Positions 41,770-50,224 are shown, numbered from the stretch's first letter. The stretch is DNA of 64,000 nt from Hymenobacter edaphi (GCF_003258365.1 NZ_QHKM01000001.1:806001-870000); one strand, 5' to 3'. Numbers and translations are program-made. The notes: generated from the sequence alone by a model not told the origin.

Positions 41770-42603
41770 ATGCAGCATATAACACTCAGCAATTGGAGGC
41801 CGATAGCGGCGGTGGCCGGCAACGCAACCACCCGGCAGGCAGGGCCGCAGGGCCGCGGGCCCCGGGTGGGCGGGCGCGGCCGGTGGGCAGGCTTGGCCCT
41901 GGCGTCGACGCTGGCCGCACTGCTGCTGGCCGCCTCGCCCGCCCGGGCGCAGCGCCCGTTGCTCAGCACCGACGTGGCCGCCGACACCGCCCGGCAGACC
42001 TACGGCCCGCACCGGCGGCATTTTCGGCACCTGTACCTGGCCTATATGCCCGTGCTGGGCCAGCCCGCCGGCCGCGGGGCCGACCTGCGCCCCTGGGTTT
42101 CGGCCGAAATGGTGCTGGGCCTGCGCGAAAAGCTGCGCCTGACCCCGGTGCTGGCCATCGGGGCCGATGCGCGCTACGTGTACCTGCGCTACGCCCTGGC
42201 CCAGCACCCCGACAAAGTGCTGCCCGACGCCGCGCTGCACCACCGCGAGTCCTTGGCCCTGCACCGCGCCGACCTGGAAGGCTGGGCCCGGCTGCGCTTC
42301 GGCCGGCAGGGCAACACCGTGGGGCGCTACCTCGACGTGAGCGGCTGGGGCGGCTGGGTGGCCGCCACCGCCCACCACACCGAGGACGAGCCCAACAGCG
42401 CCCGCGCCAAACGCGTGAAAACCACCGAAACCGGGCTGCCTTACCTGCGCCGCTGGGCCTACGGCGCCGGAGCCCGGCTGGGCAGTCAGCGCCTGGTGCT
42501 CACGGCCCGCTACCGCCTCAGCGACACGTTTCGGGGAGTGGCGGCCGGCCTCTATCCCGAGCTGCCGCGCTGGACGGTGGGCCTCGAAATCGGGGTGCTC
42601 TGA
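41770..42603 (+). CDS. Probable outer-membrane or periplasmic beta-rich protein, unknown function
   Basis: 277 residues. An unusually long positively charged N-terminus (to about 45) precedes a hydrophobic core (LALASTLAALLLAASPARA), so the signal peptide is non-standard and the real start may be further in. The rest is beta-rich: LTPVLAIGADARYVYLRYALA, WGGWVAATAHH, LVLTARYRLSDTFRG and WTVGLEIGVL end on alternating hydrophobic residues, as in outer-membrane barrels. The stop of the S8 peptidase is only 6 bp upstream, so the genes are probably linked. No family is recognised. Confidence 0.55.
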   Translation: MQHITLSNWRPIAAVAGNATTRQAGPQGRGPRVGGRGRWAGLALASTLAALLLAASPARAQRPLLSTDVAADTARQTYGPHRRHFRHLYLAYMPVLGQPAGRGADLRPWVSAEMVLGLREKLRLTPVLAIGADARYVYLRYALAQHPDKVLPDAALHHRESLALHRADLEGWARLRFGRQGNTVGRYLDVSGWGGWVAATAHHTEDEPNSARAKRVKTTETGLPYLRRWAYGAGARLGSQRLVLTARYRLSDTFRGVAAGLYPELPRWTVGLEIGVL

Positions 42604-42741
42604 GCCGGCTCCCAGGCAACCCCGACAATATCCTTGCGTACCGGGCAGAAAAACATGCCTTTGCTGCGATATTCGCAGCTTATTGCCCGCCGCCGCCGCC
42701 GTTTGCGTATACGGCGTACTCCTCCTGACTTCACCATTCCA

Positions 42742-43347
42742 ATGAAACACCTATTGCTCCCCGCTGCGCTGCTGCTTCTGCTGGCCCAGTCGTCGTGCGT
42801 GACGACGGACCGCGAAGTGGGCACGTCGAGTAACCCCGAACGCGTGTACACGCCCAAGCCCGAGGCCGAGCGCAGCCGCCTCACCAGCCGCACGGTGCTG
42901 CGCACCGTGCAAACCCAGCACGCCTTTTCCGACCGCGGCAGCAAGGACAAGTTTGTGCTGCTGCTGCAGGGCCCGAAAATCATCGACGCCAACGCCCGTT
43001 TCCTGATCATCTCCGCCAAAGGCGACACCCTGCGCAACGAGGTCATCCCGGCCAAGGCGCTCATCGATGAGCGCGCCATGCAGGACGACCCGCAGGCTTC
43101 CTCGGTGCGCAGCCGCGAGCTGGCCATTCTGCAAGGCATGAACGGCTTCTTCGCCGACGACAAATTTACCTCGCCCGCCATTCCGCGCACCGCCACCACC
43201 GCCCCCGAAGGCAGCGACCCGGAAGGCTGGAGCGCCGTGCAGGCCGACGGCCGCGCCGTGGGCTTCGACTACATCGACGCCTCGGGCCGCGAAAAGCGCA
43301 TTGCCTTCGCCAAAAAGCTCAACAAAGCCGTCATCGTGGCGGATTAG
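42742..43347 (+). CDS. Lipoprotein of unknown function
   Basis: 201 residues from ATG 42742 (MKHLLLPAALLLLLAQSSC), whose LAQSSC lipobox makes the Cys the acylation site. The mature protein has the charged linker TDREVGTSSNPERVYTPKPE, then a compact domain with KFVLLLQGPKIIDANARFLII and FDYIDASGREKRIAFAKKL. Several segments are typical of small envelope lipoproteins in this phylum, but no family is named. The stop is followed by a strong palindromic terminator shared with the convergent M23 gene. Confidence 0.6.
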   Translation: MKHLLLPAALLLLLAQSSCVTTDREVGTSSNPERVYTPKPEAERSRLTSRTVLRTVQTQHAFSDRGSKDKFVLLLQGPKIIDANARFLIISAKGDTLRNEVIPAKALIDERAMQDDPQASSVRSRELAILQGMNGFFADDKFTSPAIPRTATTAPEGSDPEGWSAVQADGRAVGFDYIDASGREKRIAFAKKLNKAVIVAD

Positions 43348-43391
43348 AAGTAAATAGCTAAATGGCGGGTCGTTCAATCGGCAGCCAACAA

Positions 43392-43425
43392 AAAAAGGCC
43401 CTTTCCGCGCGGAAAGGGCCTTTTT
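43392..43425. terminator. Exact palindromic terminator
   Basis: AAAAAGGCCCTTTCCGC (43392-43408) is followed directly by its exact reverse complement (43409-43425), ending in a run of T. The zero-loop stem with oligo-T on both strands serves the convergent genes at 42742-43347 and 43457-44812. Confidence 0.8.
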
Positions 43426-43456
43426 CTTGTAACCGTTGTTAAGCAGGTAGTACACT

Positions 43457-44812
43457 TTAGCCGTTTAGCGGCAGCCAGCCCACGCGGCCGGCAGCGTTGC
43501 GCACCAGCTGGTAGCCACTCCATTCGCCCAGCACAGCCACGCGGCTGCGGGCAGGCAGCGTATCCAGCGGGGCGGCAGTGGGGGCGGGGCGGCTCAGCAG
43601 GTCGGCAGTGGTGGCCAGGGCCTCGCGGCGCAGGGCCTCGGTGGCCACGGCTTTGGCGGGTACGTAGCCGAGGCGGCCGTTGGGGGCCTGCACCCGCAGC
43701 CAGTCGGCGGTAGCGCCCACCACCAGCAAGGGGGCGTTTTTGGGCAGGGCTGCCGGCTGCTTTTTCAGGGCTACCGGGGCCGGCTGCAGGGCGGTGCGGG
43801 TGCCGGTCAGGCGCACCCACTGGCCCAGGCGCTCGGCCGGGGTGCGCGGGGCGGCGGGCTCCCGGTCGGCGCGGCGCACGAAGGGGTAGGGGTCGACGGC
43901 GCCGCGGCCGCCGCGGTACACGCCGAAGTGCAGGTGCGGCGGGGTGGTGCGGGCATTGCCGGTGTTGCCGACCAGGCCTAGCGTGTCGCCCGCTTTCACC
44001 ACCTGTCCTGCCTGCACCAGCTGCCGCGAAAGGTGGGCGTAGTAGAGGTGCTGGCCGTGGATATCGGCCAGCCACACCACCAGCCCGCCGCGGGGCGTGT
44101 CGCCCACGCGCGTGACCATGCCGGGCGCGGCGGCCACCACCGGCGTACCCTTGGCGGCGAAGATGTCGATGCCCTCGTGGCGGCGGGCGCCGTTGTCGCG
44201 GTCGGCTCCCCAGAACGAGCCGGCCGCCGCGTCGCTCTTGCCCTGCACCGGGAAGGCCAGGGAGGGCGCGCGCTGAATGCGGATGGTGAAGCGGCCGGGG
44301 CGCAGCAGCTCGGGCTGCACCCGCAGCAGGTGCTGCCGGTCGTCGGCGGCCACGTAGCTGAAGCTGCGGGCGGCGGTATCGGCCGAGGCCAGGGGGCGCG
44401 GGCTGTTGTTGGCCGGGTCCAGCTCGAAGGCGTCGACGAACACGCGCACGTCGGCGGAAGCGGGCTCCACCGTCAGCGTGATGTTGACTTTCTCGCCCGC
44501 GCGCACGGCGTAGCGGTAGGAAGCCGCAAAGGCCGCATCGGCCCGGAAGATGCCGGTTTCGCGGAAGGGCAGCGCGACGACCAGCGAATCCTGCAGGGCG
44601 CGGTCGGCGGCGGCCAGCCAGTCGCGGCCCAGGGCGGTCTGGTCGAGGCCCGTTTGGCGCAGCTGCCGGGCGTAGGCCTCGTGCGGGGTGCGCGGCTGGC
44701 TGAAAAGGCCCTGCAGCGTCTGCTGCTTGCCGCAGGAAATCAGGAGGAAGGATAACAGAAAGCAGGGGAGAAGCCAGCCCAGCGGCCGGCGCGTCGTCAT
44801 CAGTTGGCGCAT
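43457..44812 (-). CDS. M23-family (LytM) metallopeptidase lipoprotein with SH3 domains
   Basis: 451 residues. The start at 44812 (MRQLMTTRRPLGW) gives a lipoprotein leader with lipobox LLSFLLISC. The protein has a beta-rich N-terminal region. The LytM domain has zinc ligands in RHEGIDIFAAKGTPVVA (His/Asp) and HLHFG, plus YYAHLSRQLVQAGQVVKAG and GLVGNTGNA. Two SH3-like C-terminal domains follow (for example LLVVGATADWLRVQAPNGRLGYVP). It should cleave peptidoglycan cross-links or be a non-cutting activator; the ligands look complete. It is an outer-membrane-anchored wall hydrolase. A palindrome marks its 3' end. Confidence 0.88.
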   Translation of the reverse strand: MRQLMTTRRPLGWLLPCFLLSFLLISCGKQQTLQGLFSQPRTPHEAYARQLRQTGLDQTALGRDWLAAADRALQDSLVVALPFRETGIFRADAAFAASYRYAVRAGEKVNITLTVEPASADVRVFVDAFELDPANNSPRPLASADTAARSFSYVAADDRQHLLRVQPELLRPGRFTIRIQRAPSLAFPVQGKSDAAAGSFWGADRDNGARRHEGIDIFAAKGTPVVAAAPGMVTRVGDTPRGGLVVWLADIHGQHLYYAHLSRQLVQAGQVVKAGDTLGLVGNTGNARTTPPHLHFGVYRGGRGAVDPYPFVRRADREPAAPRTPAERLGQWVRLTGTRTALQPAPVALKKQPAALPKNAPLLVVGATADWLRVQAPNGRLGYVPAKAVATEALRREALATTADLLSRPAPTAAPLDTLPARSRVAVLGEWSGYQLVRNAAGRVGWLPLNG

Positions 44813-45278
44813 AGGTAGGGGCAGAACACCAGCCGGCCGGGCTTCGTTCGGACTACTCACTCCGGCCGGCTACCCGGCGAAATGCGGGTCAGGCCGCGCC
44901 GCGCGAAGGGCCATGCCAACGCCCGAACGACCAGGTACTCGCGCGGTGAGGCCCTGCGCGGGGCGCCGCGTAACGGTCTGGCTTTTCGACGCCTGTCCGG
45001 CCGCCCGCTAGCCAATCCTCCGGTACGGTCCCGCGTTTCTGCGGCACGTGCTTATCCGCATCCGGTACGGGCCCCTTGCCTTTCGCTACGCCCCGCCTCC
45101 TGCCGACCAGTCCGCGGCACCGGTCGATACGTTGCCGCGGGCTTCCGTCGCAACCGCCCCAGGAGCCTCCGGGCCTTGCCCAGAAGCAATTAGTGCGGCT
45201 GGCGGTGGGGCCGGGCCGGGGGCGCCGCAAGCGCCGCGGAAGCCGTAATATTGGCCCTTTGCTTCGCGTGCTACCCGT
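44813..45278. other. Intergenic region with one hairpin
   Basis: 466 GC-rich bases between divergent genes. AGCCGGCCGG (44831-44840) pairs with CCGGCCGGCT (44862-44871), close to the M23 start and therefore in its leader. No convincing gene or promoter element is visible in the rest. Confidence 0.5.
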
Positions 45279-46001
45279 ATGTTTTCCGCCGACCGTATTC
45301 AGACTATTCGTAAGAGCCGGGGGTTGTCCCAGGAAATGCTGGCCGAGCAATCGGGCGTGAGTTTGCGCACCATTCAGCGGGTGGAGCAGGGCGACACTGT
45401 GCCACGGGGCCACACCCTGCAGGCGCTGGCCGCCGCCCTGGGCGTGGCGCTGGACGATTTTCGGGCCGCGCCGGCAGCCGTTCCGCCGAGCCCGCCGCTG
45501 CCGGCCGCCCAACCCGCCGAACTGCCCGCACCCGAACCGTGGCAGCACCTCACCGAAGTTGCGCTGCGGCCCGCCACCGAGGTGGCGGTGGCCAGGCCGC
45601 CGTCCCTGCTGGTCACGAGTCCGGCGGCCCCGGCTCTGCGCCCCGACCCGCACTTTCTGCAGCTGTTGAACCTGAGCGCCCTGAGCTTTCTGCTGCTGCC
45701 GCTGCTCAACATCATCATCCCGCTGCGGCTCTGGCGCGCCCGGCGGCACGAGGTGGAGCACGCGCAGGAGGTGGGGCGGCGGGTGCTCGGCTTTCAGATC
45801 CTGTGGCAGGTGAGCACCACCGTGACGTACCTGCTGCTGGTGCTGGCGCACTGGGTGGCGGCCAAGTACTTTCAGGCCAAGCTGCCGGGTACGTTTCTGG
45901 GTGTGTTCATCGTGTCGTACGTGCTCAACGTGCTGGTGGTGGGCTACGAGGCCCTGCGGCTGCGGCGCGGCCGGCTGGACATTTACCCGGTGCGGCTGTA
46001 A
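45279..46001 (+). CDS. XRE-family helix-turn-helix protein with a C-terminal multi-helix membrane domain
   Basis: 240 residues. Residues 1-60 are a clear XRE/cro HTH (RIQTIRKSRGLSQEMLAEQS...LRTIQRVEQGDTVP...TLQALAAALGV). A Pro/Ala-rich linker follows, then a C-terminal region with three or four hydrophobic helices: LNLSALSFLLLPLLNIIIPL, VSTTVTYLLLVLAHW and FIVSYVLNVLVVGY. This matches the HTH plus DUF4870-like membrane arrangement, which suggests a membrane-tethered regulator responding to envelope or lipid state. The targets are unknown. The start is fixed by the ATG directly before the HTH. Confidence 0.75.
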   Translation: MFSADRIQTIRKSRGLSQEMLAEQSGVSLRTIQRVEQGDTVPRGHTLQALAAALGVALDDFRAAPAAVPPSPPLPAAQPAELPAPEPWQHLTEVALRPATEVAVARPPSLLVTSPAAPALRPDPHFLQLLNLSALSFLLLPLLNIIIPLRLWRARRHEVEHAQEVGRRVLGFQILWQVSTTVTYLLLVLAHWVAAKYFQAKLPGTFLGVFIVSYVLNVLVVGYEALRLRRGRLDIYPVRL

Positions 46002-46096
46002 TGGCAAATATTGGTAGTCAATGTGTTAGCGGAAGTGGCGGCGAAGTGGCGTAGAAGTGGCGGGTAAATGACGCCGGGCCGGGCGCGGTGGGCTGG

Positions 46097-46104
46097 TAAG
46101 TTTG
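46097..46104 (+). promoter_or_regulatory. -7 promoter element (TAAGTTTG) of the retropepsin-like gene
   Basis: TAAGTTTG matches TAnnTTTG exactly, 30 bases upstream of ATG 46135. Confidence 0.6.
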
Positions 46105-46134
46105 AGCCAGTCTTCCAGCCCAACTACCGGCCCC

Positions 46135-47109
46135 ATGAAAACCCTCGCCACAATCCTGCTGTCCGTACTCTTGCTGCTCGTGCTGGGCGGCGTCGGCGGC
46201 TACTTTTACATGCAGCGCAAGTTTGCGCCCCCGGCCAATCAGCTCACGGTAGGCGGGCTGCCAGCCCAGGCTGCCTTCGTGTGGCAGGCCGACAGCAGCG
46301 CCCAACCGGTGCAGGCCCGGGCCCATCAGCTGGTGCCCGTGCGGGTGCCGGGCTGCTCCCGCACCTGCTACCTGCAGTTCGACACCGGCGCCCCCTACAC
46401 CCTGTTCTACGCCCACCCGCTGGCAGCATTGCGCGCTGAGTACCCCGCCGTCGGGGCGGCCCTGCAGCCCCGGGCCGATACCGTCCGCAACGTGCAGTTC
46501 CGGCTGGGCGGGGCCGCGGTGCAGGTGCGCCGGGCGCCGGTGCTGCGCTACGGCGCCCACCAGCTGCCCGCCGATACCGCCGCGCCCTTCGTCATCGGCA
46601 CGCTCGGCGCCGACGTGCTGGAGGGCCGCGTGCTGGTTGTCGACTACCCCCGCCGGCGCCTGAGCCTCTTCGCCGCCCTGCCCGACAGCCTGGCCGGCCG
46701 CGCCGACTTCGTGCCCCTGGAGCTGAAGGGCCGCCGGGTGATGCTCCGCGCCGAGCTGCCGGGGCAGTCGGGCCCGCTGCTCTTCGACAGCGGCAGCAGC
46801 GCCTTTGCCCTGCTCACCAGCCAAAGCCGCTGGCAGGAGCTGGCCCAACCTGCCGCCCCCGTGCGCACCAACGCGGTGAATTCCTGGGGCAAGACGCTCA
46901 CCACCTACACCACGCCCACCGTCGCCGCGCTCCGGCTGGGCTCGACCAAGCTGCCGCTGGGTACCGTGAGCTACATGACAGGCATGAACCTGATGCAGCA
47001 ACTGCTGACGCGAGTTTCGGGCATGGCCGGTATGCTCGGCAACGAGCCGTTCGTGGGCCGCACCATCATTCTCGACGCGCCGGGCGGCCGGTTTGGGGTG
47101 GTGCGCTAG
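46135..47109 (+). CDS. Membrane-anchored retropepsin-like aspartic protease with two Asp motifs
   Basis: 324 residues. One N-terminal membrane helix (ILLSVLLLLVLGGVGGYFYM) is followed by two lobes, each with an aspartic-protease signature: FDTG (Asp83) and FDSG (about residue 219), each next to hydrophobic strands (RTCYLQFDTGAPYTLF, GPLLFDSGSSAFALL). Hydrophobic-Gly loops (IGTLGADVLEGRVLVVDY and MAGMLGNEPFVGRTIILD) sit where the second psi-loop of each lobe should be. It is probably a periplasmic or membrane-facing protease of clan AA with both aspartates intact. The start ATG sits just after the -7 element. Confidence 0.75.
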   Translation: MKTLATILLSVLLLLVLGGVGGYFYMQRKFAPPANQLTVGGLPAQAAFVWQADSSAQPVQARAHQLVPVRVPGCSRTCYLQFDTGAPYTLFYAHPLAALRAEYPAVGAALQPRADTVRNVQFRLGGAAVQVRRAPVLRYGAHQLPADTAAPFVIGTLGADVLEGRVLVVDYPRRRLSLFAALPDSLAGRADFVPLELKGRRVMLRAELPGQSGPLLFDSGSSAFALLTSQSRWQELAQPAAPVRTNAVNSWGKTLTTYTTPTVAALRLGSTKLPLGTVSYMTGMNLMQQLLTRVSGMAGMLGNEPFVGRTIILDAPGGRFGVVR

Positions 47110-47157
47110 CCTCGGTGCCAACCCCGGGCGGGGCCGGGCGGTTGTCAGTAGGGCCGC

Positions 47158-47165
47158 TACCTTTA
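47158..47165 (+). promoter_or_regulatory. Probable -7 element (TACCTTTA)
   Basis: TACCTTTA differs from TAnnTTTG only at its last base, 30 bases upstream of ATG 47196. Confidence 0.45.
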
Positions 47166-47195
47166 CGGCCCATTCCCACTACCCGCTCCCCGCCC

Positions 47196-48047
47196 ATGAA
47201 GCTCATCGAGTGCCCCCGCGACGCCATGCAAGGCTGGCCGGACTTCATCCCGACTGAAACCAAAACTGCCTACCTCAACCAGCTGCTGCGCGTGGGCTTC
47301 GACACGCTGGACTTCGGCTCGTTCGTGTCGCCCAAGGCCATTCCGCAGCTGCGCGACACGGCCGAGGTGCTGGCCGGGCTGGATCTGAGTCAGACCAAGA
47401 CCAAGCTGCTGGCCATCGTGGCCAACCTGCGCGGGGCCGAAACGGCCGCGGGCTACCCCGAAATTCAGTACCTGGGCTTCCCGCTGTCGGTGTCGGAGAC
47501 GTTTCAGCAGCGCAACACCAACAAGAGCATCAGCGAGGCGCTGGCCGAAGTGGCCCAGATGCAGAACCTCTGCCAGCAGCGCGGCAAGGAACTGGTGGTG
47601 TACCTCTCGATGGGCTTCGGCAACCCCTACGGCGACCCGTGGAACCTCGAAGTACTCGGCCAGTTCACCCACAAGCTCGACGCGCTGGGCGTGCGCATCG
47701 TGGCCCTGTCCGATACCATCGGCGCCTCCACGCCCGAAACCATCATTCCGCCCTTCCGCGAGCTGACGGCCGCCTTCCCCCACATCGAATTCGGCGCCCA
47801 CCTGCACACCACCCCGCAGAGCTGGCGCGAGAAGGTGGAAGCCGCCTACAGCGCCGGCTGCCGCCGCTTCGACGGCGCCTTGGGCGGCATCGGCGGCTGC
47901 CCGATGGCGGCCGACGAGCTGACCGGCAACATGGCCACCGAAAACCTGGTGCAGTACCTGCAGGCGCAGGGCGTACCCACCGGCCTGGACCAAGCCGCCT
48001 TGCGCGAGGCGCAGGTGATGAGCCAGCAAGTGTTTGCCGGGCATTGA
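47196..48047 (+). CDS. Hydroxymethylglutaryl-CoA lyase-like enzyme
   Basis: 283 residues of the DRE-TIM aldolase fold. It opens with LIECPRDAMQGW (the R-D catalytic pair of HMGL/DRE-TIM enzymes). The lower-barrel metal motif is GAHLHTTP (HxH), and GGIGGCPMAADELTGNMATEN contains the conserved Cys-Pro segment. HMG-CoA lyase splits HMG-CoA to acetyl-CoA and acetoacetate in leucine degradation. Start ATG 47196 is directly preceded by a -7-like element; the longer reading is not conserved. A related DRE-TIM enzyme cannot be excluded. No other leucine-degradation gene is nearby. Confidence 0.85.
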   Translation: MKLIECPRDAMQGWPDFIPTETKTAYLNQLLRVGFDTLDFGSFVSPKAIPQLRDTAEVLAGLDLSQTKTKLLAIVANLRGAETAAGYPEIQYLGFPLSVSETFQQRNTNKSISEALAEVAQMQNLCQQRGKELVVYLSMGFGNPYGDPWNLEVLGQFTHKLDALGVRIVALSDTIGASTPETIIPPFRELTAAFPHIEFGAHLHTTPQSWREKVEAAYSAGCRRFDGALGGIGGCPMAADELTGNMATENLVQYLQAQGVPTGLDQAALREAQVMSQQVFAGH

Positions 48048-48058
48048 TACCTTTAGTT

Positions 48059-48331
48059 ATGGATAATATCGTCGGTATTGAGTTTTATAATCGGACCGCC
48101 ACCACCTTGTGGATCGAACCGTTCTGTATAGAGGTTGAATTGCAGCCTGAGTTTGAGTATCGGGTCGAATCAACTGAAACCGAGTATGGATTAAAGATGG
48201 ATCATGATACCATCACTTTCTACCTGCAAAAAGCTTACAGTCCCAAGGTGTACCGCAGGCCGGTGGTTGCCAACGTGCAGGAATCTATCCCCTGGGAATT
48301 GATAGAGGATTATTCTTTCCTTGACCTATAA
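48059..48331 (+). CDS. Small orphan protein, AT-rich gene
   Basis: 90 residues, no recognised family. Start ATG 48059 lies 11 bases after the HMG-CoA-lyase gene. The sequence (MDNIVGIEFYNRTATTLWIE...) is soluble and beta-rich, with acidic blocks (ESTETEY, WELIEDYSFLDL), and resembles small immunity-type proteins in style only. Composition and codon use are far AT-richer than both neighbours, suggesting acquisition after insertion between two metabolic genes. It is probably co-transcribed with the upstream gene. Confidence 0.6.
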   Translation: MDNIVGIEFYNRTATTLWIEPFCIEVELQPEFEYRVESTETEYGLKMDHDTITFYLQKAYSPKVYRRPVVANVQESIPWELIEDYSFLDL

Positions 48332-48361
48332 TCTACAGTTTGACTTCTAAGCCACAGCCCT

Positions 48362-49099
48362 ATGCCCGCCGCCCTCGTTGACCTTTTCATCCCCTGCTTC
48401 GTCGACCAGCTTTTCCCCGATACCGCCATGAACATGGTGAAGGTGCTGGAGGCCGTCGGCTGCCAGGTGAACTATAACCCCGCCCAGACCTGCTGCGGGC
48501 AGCCCGCCTACAACGCCGGCTACCGCAAGGAAAGCCAGCAGGTAGCCGAAAAATTCCTCACCGACTTTGCCGGCCCCGCCGAACGCTACGTGGTGGGCCC
48601 CTCGGCCTCCTGCGTGGGCATGGTGCGCAACCACTACGGCGAGCTGCTGGAAGACTCGCCCCGTTGCGCGGAGTTTCCGGCCCTGCAGCGCCGGGTGTTC
48701 GAGTTTACCGAGTTTCTGGTGGGCGTGCTGGGCGTGACGGAAATTCCGGGGGCCCGACTCAGCGGCAAGTACACCTACCACGACTCCTGCTCGGCTCTGC
48801 GCGAGTGTCAGATCCGCGAGGAGCCGCGGCAGCTGCTCGATTCCGTGACCGGCCTGGAGCGCCTGGAAATGGCCGAAACCGAAACCTGCTGCGGCTTCGG
48901 AGGCACCTTCGCCGTGAAGTTCGAGCCGATTTCCGTCGCCATGGCCCAACAGAAGGTGGAGCACGCCCTGGCCACCGGCGCCGAGTACCTCGTCAGCACC
49001 GATACCAGCTGCCTGATGCACCTGGACGCCTACATCCGCAAGGAAAAACTACCCCTGCGCACCCTGCACGTGGCCGATGTGCTGGCGAGTGGGTGGTAA
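48362..49099 (+). CDS. LutA/YkgE-like (Fe-S)-binding protein
   Basis: 245 residues with the two Cys-rich CCG motifs of the LutA/GlpC-type domain: TCCGQPAYNAG (about residue 42) and TCCGFGGTFAVKF (about 178), plus the D-S-C in YHDSCSALREC. These bind a 4Fe-4S cluster and the protein forms part of the L-lactate utilisation complex with LutB and LutC. Neither partner is in the window, so the gene stands apart. The AT-rich orphan precedes it and an inverted-repeat element follows it. Confidence 0.88.
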   Translation: MPAALVDLFIPCFVDQLFPDTAMNMVKVLEAVGCQVNYNPAQTCCGQPAYNAGYRKESQQVAEKFLTDFAGPAERYVVGPSASCVGMVRNHYGELLEDSPRCAEFPALQRRVFEFTEFLVGVLGVTEIPGARLSGKYTYHDSCSALRECQIREEPRQLLDSVTGLERLEMAETETCCGFGGTFAVKFEPISVAMAQQKVEHALATGAEYLVSTDTSCLMHLDAYIRKEKLPLRTLHVADVLASGW

Positions 49100-49119
49100 A
49101 GGCAGCGGCAGAATCAGCC

Positions 49120-49322
49120 GTCATTGCGAGCGAAGCAAAGCAATCCTTCCTCCAGTAGCACCGCCGACACAACTGGCAGAAGCCGAAAGCAGCACCGCCC
49201 GAAATCTGCATCTGCAGTTTCGGGCGGTGCTGCTTTTATTCAGTCGACTTTCGGTCAGCAGGCATTGTCTCGGCGGCCCATTGGCCAGGACCGATTGCTT
49301 CACCCTTCGTCCTCGCAATGAC
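49120..49322. repeat. Interspersed inverted-repeat element (MITE/REP-like) containing a hairpin
   Basis: Ends of the element are related inverted sequences: the left end begins GTCATTGCGAGCGAAGC (49120-) and the right end (49292-49322) reverse-complements to GTCATTGCGAGGACGAAGG. Between them lies the exact hairpin at 49186-49236. There is no coding capacity. It lies between the lutA-like and dapA genes. The end resembles the repeat at 10819-10931, so they are probably diverged members of one family. Confidence 0.6.
49186..49236 (+). terminator. Hairpin inside the repeat, possible terminator
   Basis: AAAGCAGCACCGCCCGAAA (49186-49204) is the exact complement of 49218-49236, which ends in TTT. 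The 19-bp stem probably ends the lutA-like transcript. Confidence 0.6.
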
Positions 49323-49336
49323 AGCCAGTGGGGCTG

Positions 49337-50224
49337 TTACAGCAGCGCCTTAATCCGTGCCGTCAGCCCCTCCGAAGCCTCCATCAACGGCAGGCGCACG
49401 GCGCCGGGAATCACGCCCAGCAGCTCCAGCGCGGCTTTCACGCCCACGGGGTTGGCCTCCTCGTACATCAGCGGGTTCAGCGGCAGCAGCCCGAACAGCA
49501 GCTGGCTGGCCGCCGCGTAGTCGCCGGCCAGGGCGTGGCGGGTCATGTCGGAGAAGCGGCGCGGGAAGGCGTTGGCCAGCACCGAGATGATGCCCACGCC
49601 GCCGAAGCTGATGAGCGGGGTGGTGAGCATGTCGTCGCCCGAGATGAGCAGGAAACCCTCGGGCTTGCCGGCGGCAATCTGCAGGCACTGCTCCACGTTG
49701 CCGCTGGCTTCCTTGATGCCGATGATGTTCGGGTGCTGGGCCAGCGTGAGGGTGGTTTCGGCCGTGATATTCGAAGCGGTACGGCCGGGCACGTTGTAAA
49801 GGATGACCGGCACCGGGGCCGCGTCGGCCAGGCGCTGGTAATGGGCCACGATGCCGCGCTGGGTGGGCTTGTTGTAGTAGGGCGAAGCCGAGAGGATGGC
49901 CGCAATGCCGTCGAGGTCGGTTGCCTGAATGGTGCGCTCCACGGCCGCCGTGTCGTTGCCGCCGATGCCGTAGACCAGCGGCACGCGCCCGGCCACGTGC
50001 TCCTTGGCCACGCGCAGGATTTCGGCTTTTTCGGCCGCCGTGGTGGTCGGCGACTCGGCCGTGGTGCCGTTGATGACGATATATTCCACCCCGCCGTCGA
50101 TGACAAAATCGAGCAAACGGCGCAGGGCGGGGTAATCGACGGCGAAGTCGGTGGGGGAGAAGGGCGTAACCAACGCTACGCCGGTGCCGTGCAGCGCAGG
50201 AAGACGGGAATCAAGTTTGTGCAT
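49337..50224 (-). CDS. dapA: 4-hydroxy-tetrahydrodipicolinate synthase
   Basis: 295 residues of the class I TIM-barrel DapA family, which condenses pyruvate with aspartate semialdehyde in the lysine/diaminopimelate pathway. The Schiff-base lysine is Lys171 in IIGIKEASGN, the proton-relay Tyr143 is in ILYNVPGRT, and the Thr pair is at about 54-55 in NGTTAESP, all in place. The ATG start is at 50224. It is divergent from the polysaccharide deacetylase; a minus-strand TACCTTCG element lies about 45 bases upstream. The gene supplies peptidoglycan precursor. Confidence 0.96.
   Translation of the reverse strand: MHKLDSRLPALHGTGVALVTPFSPTDFAVDYPALRRLLDFVIDGGVEYIVINGTTAESPTTTAAEKAEILRVAKEHVAGRVPLVYGIGGNDTAAVERTIQATDLDGIAAILSASPYYNKPTQRGIVAHYQRLADAAPVPVILYNVPGRTASNITAETTLTLAQHPNIIGIKEASGNVEQCLQIAAGKPEGFLLISGDDMLTTPLISFGGVGIISVLANAFPRRFSDMTRHALAGDYAAASQLLFGLLPLNPLMYEEANPVGVKAALELLGVIPGAVRLPLMEASEGLTARIKALL

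Noticed and set aside
44889-46007. Minus-strand frame opposite the HTH protein
   Set aside because: It shadows a well-supported HTH/membrane gene and has no recognisable domain.
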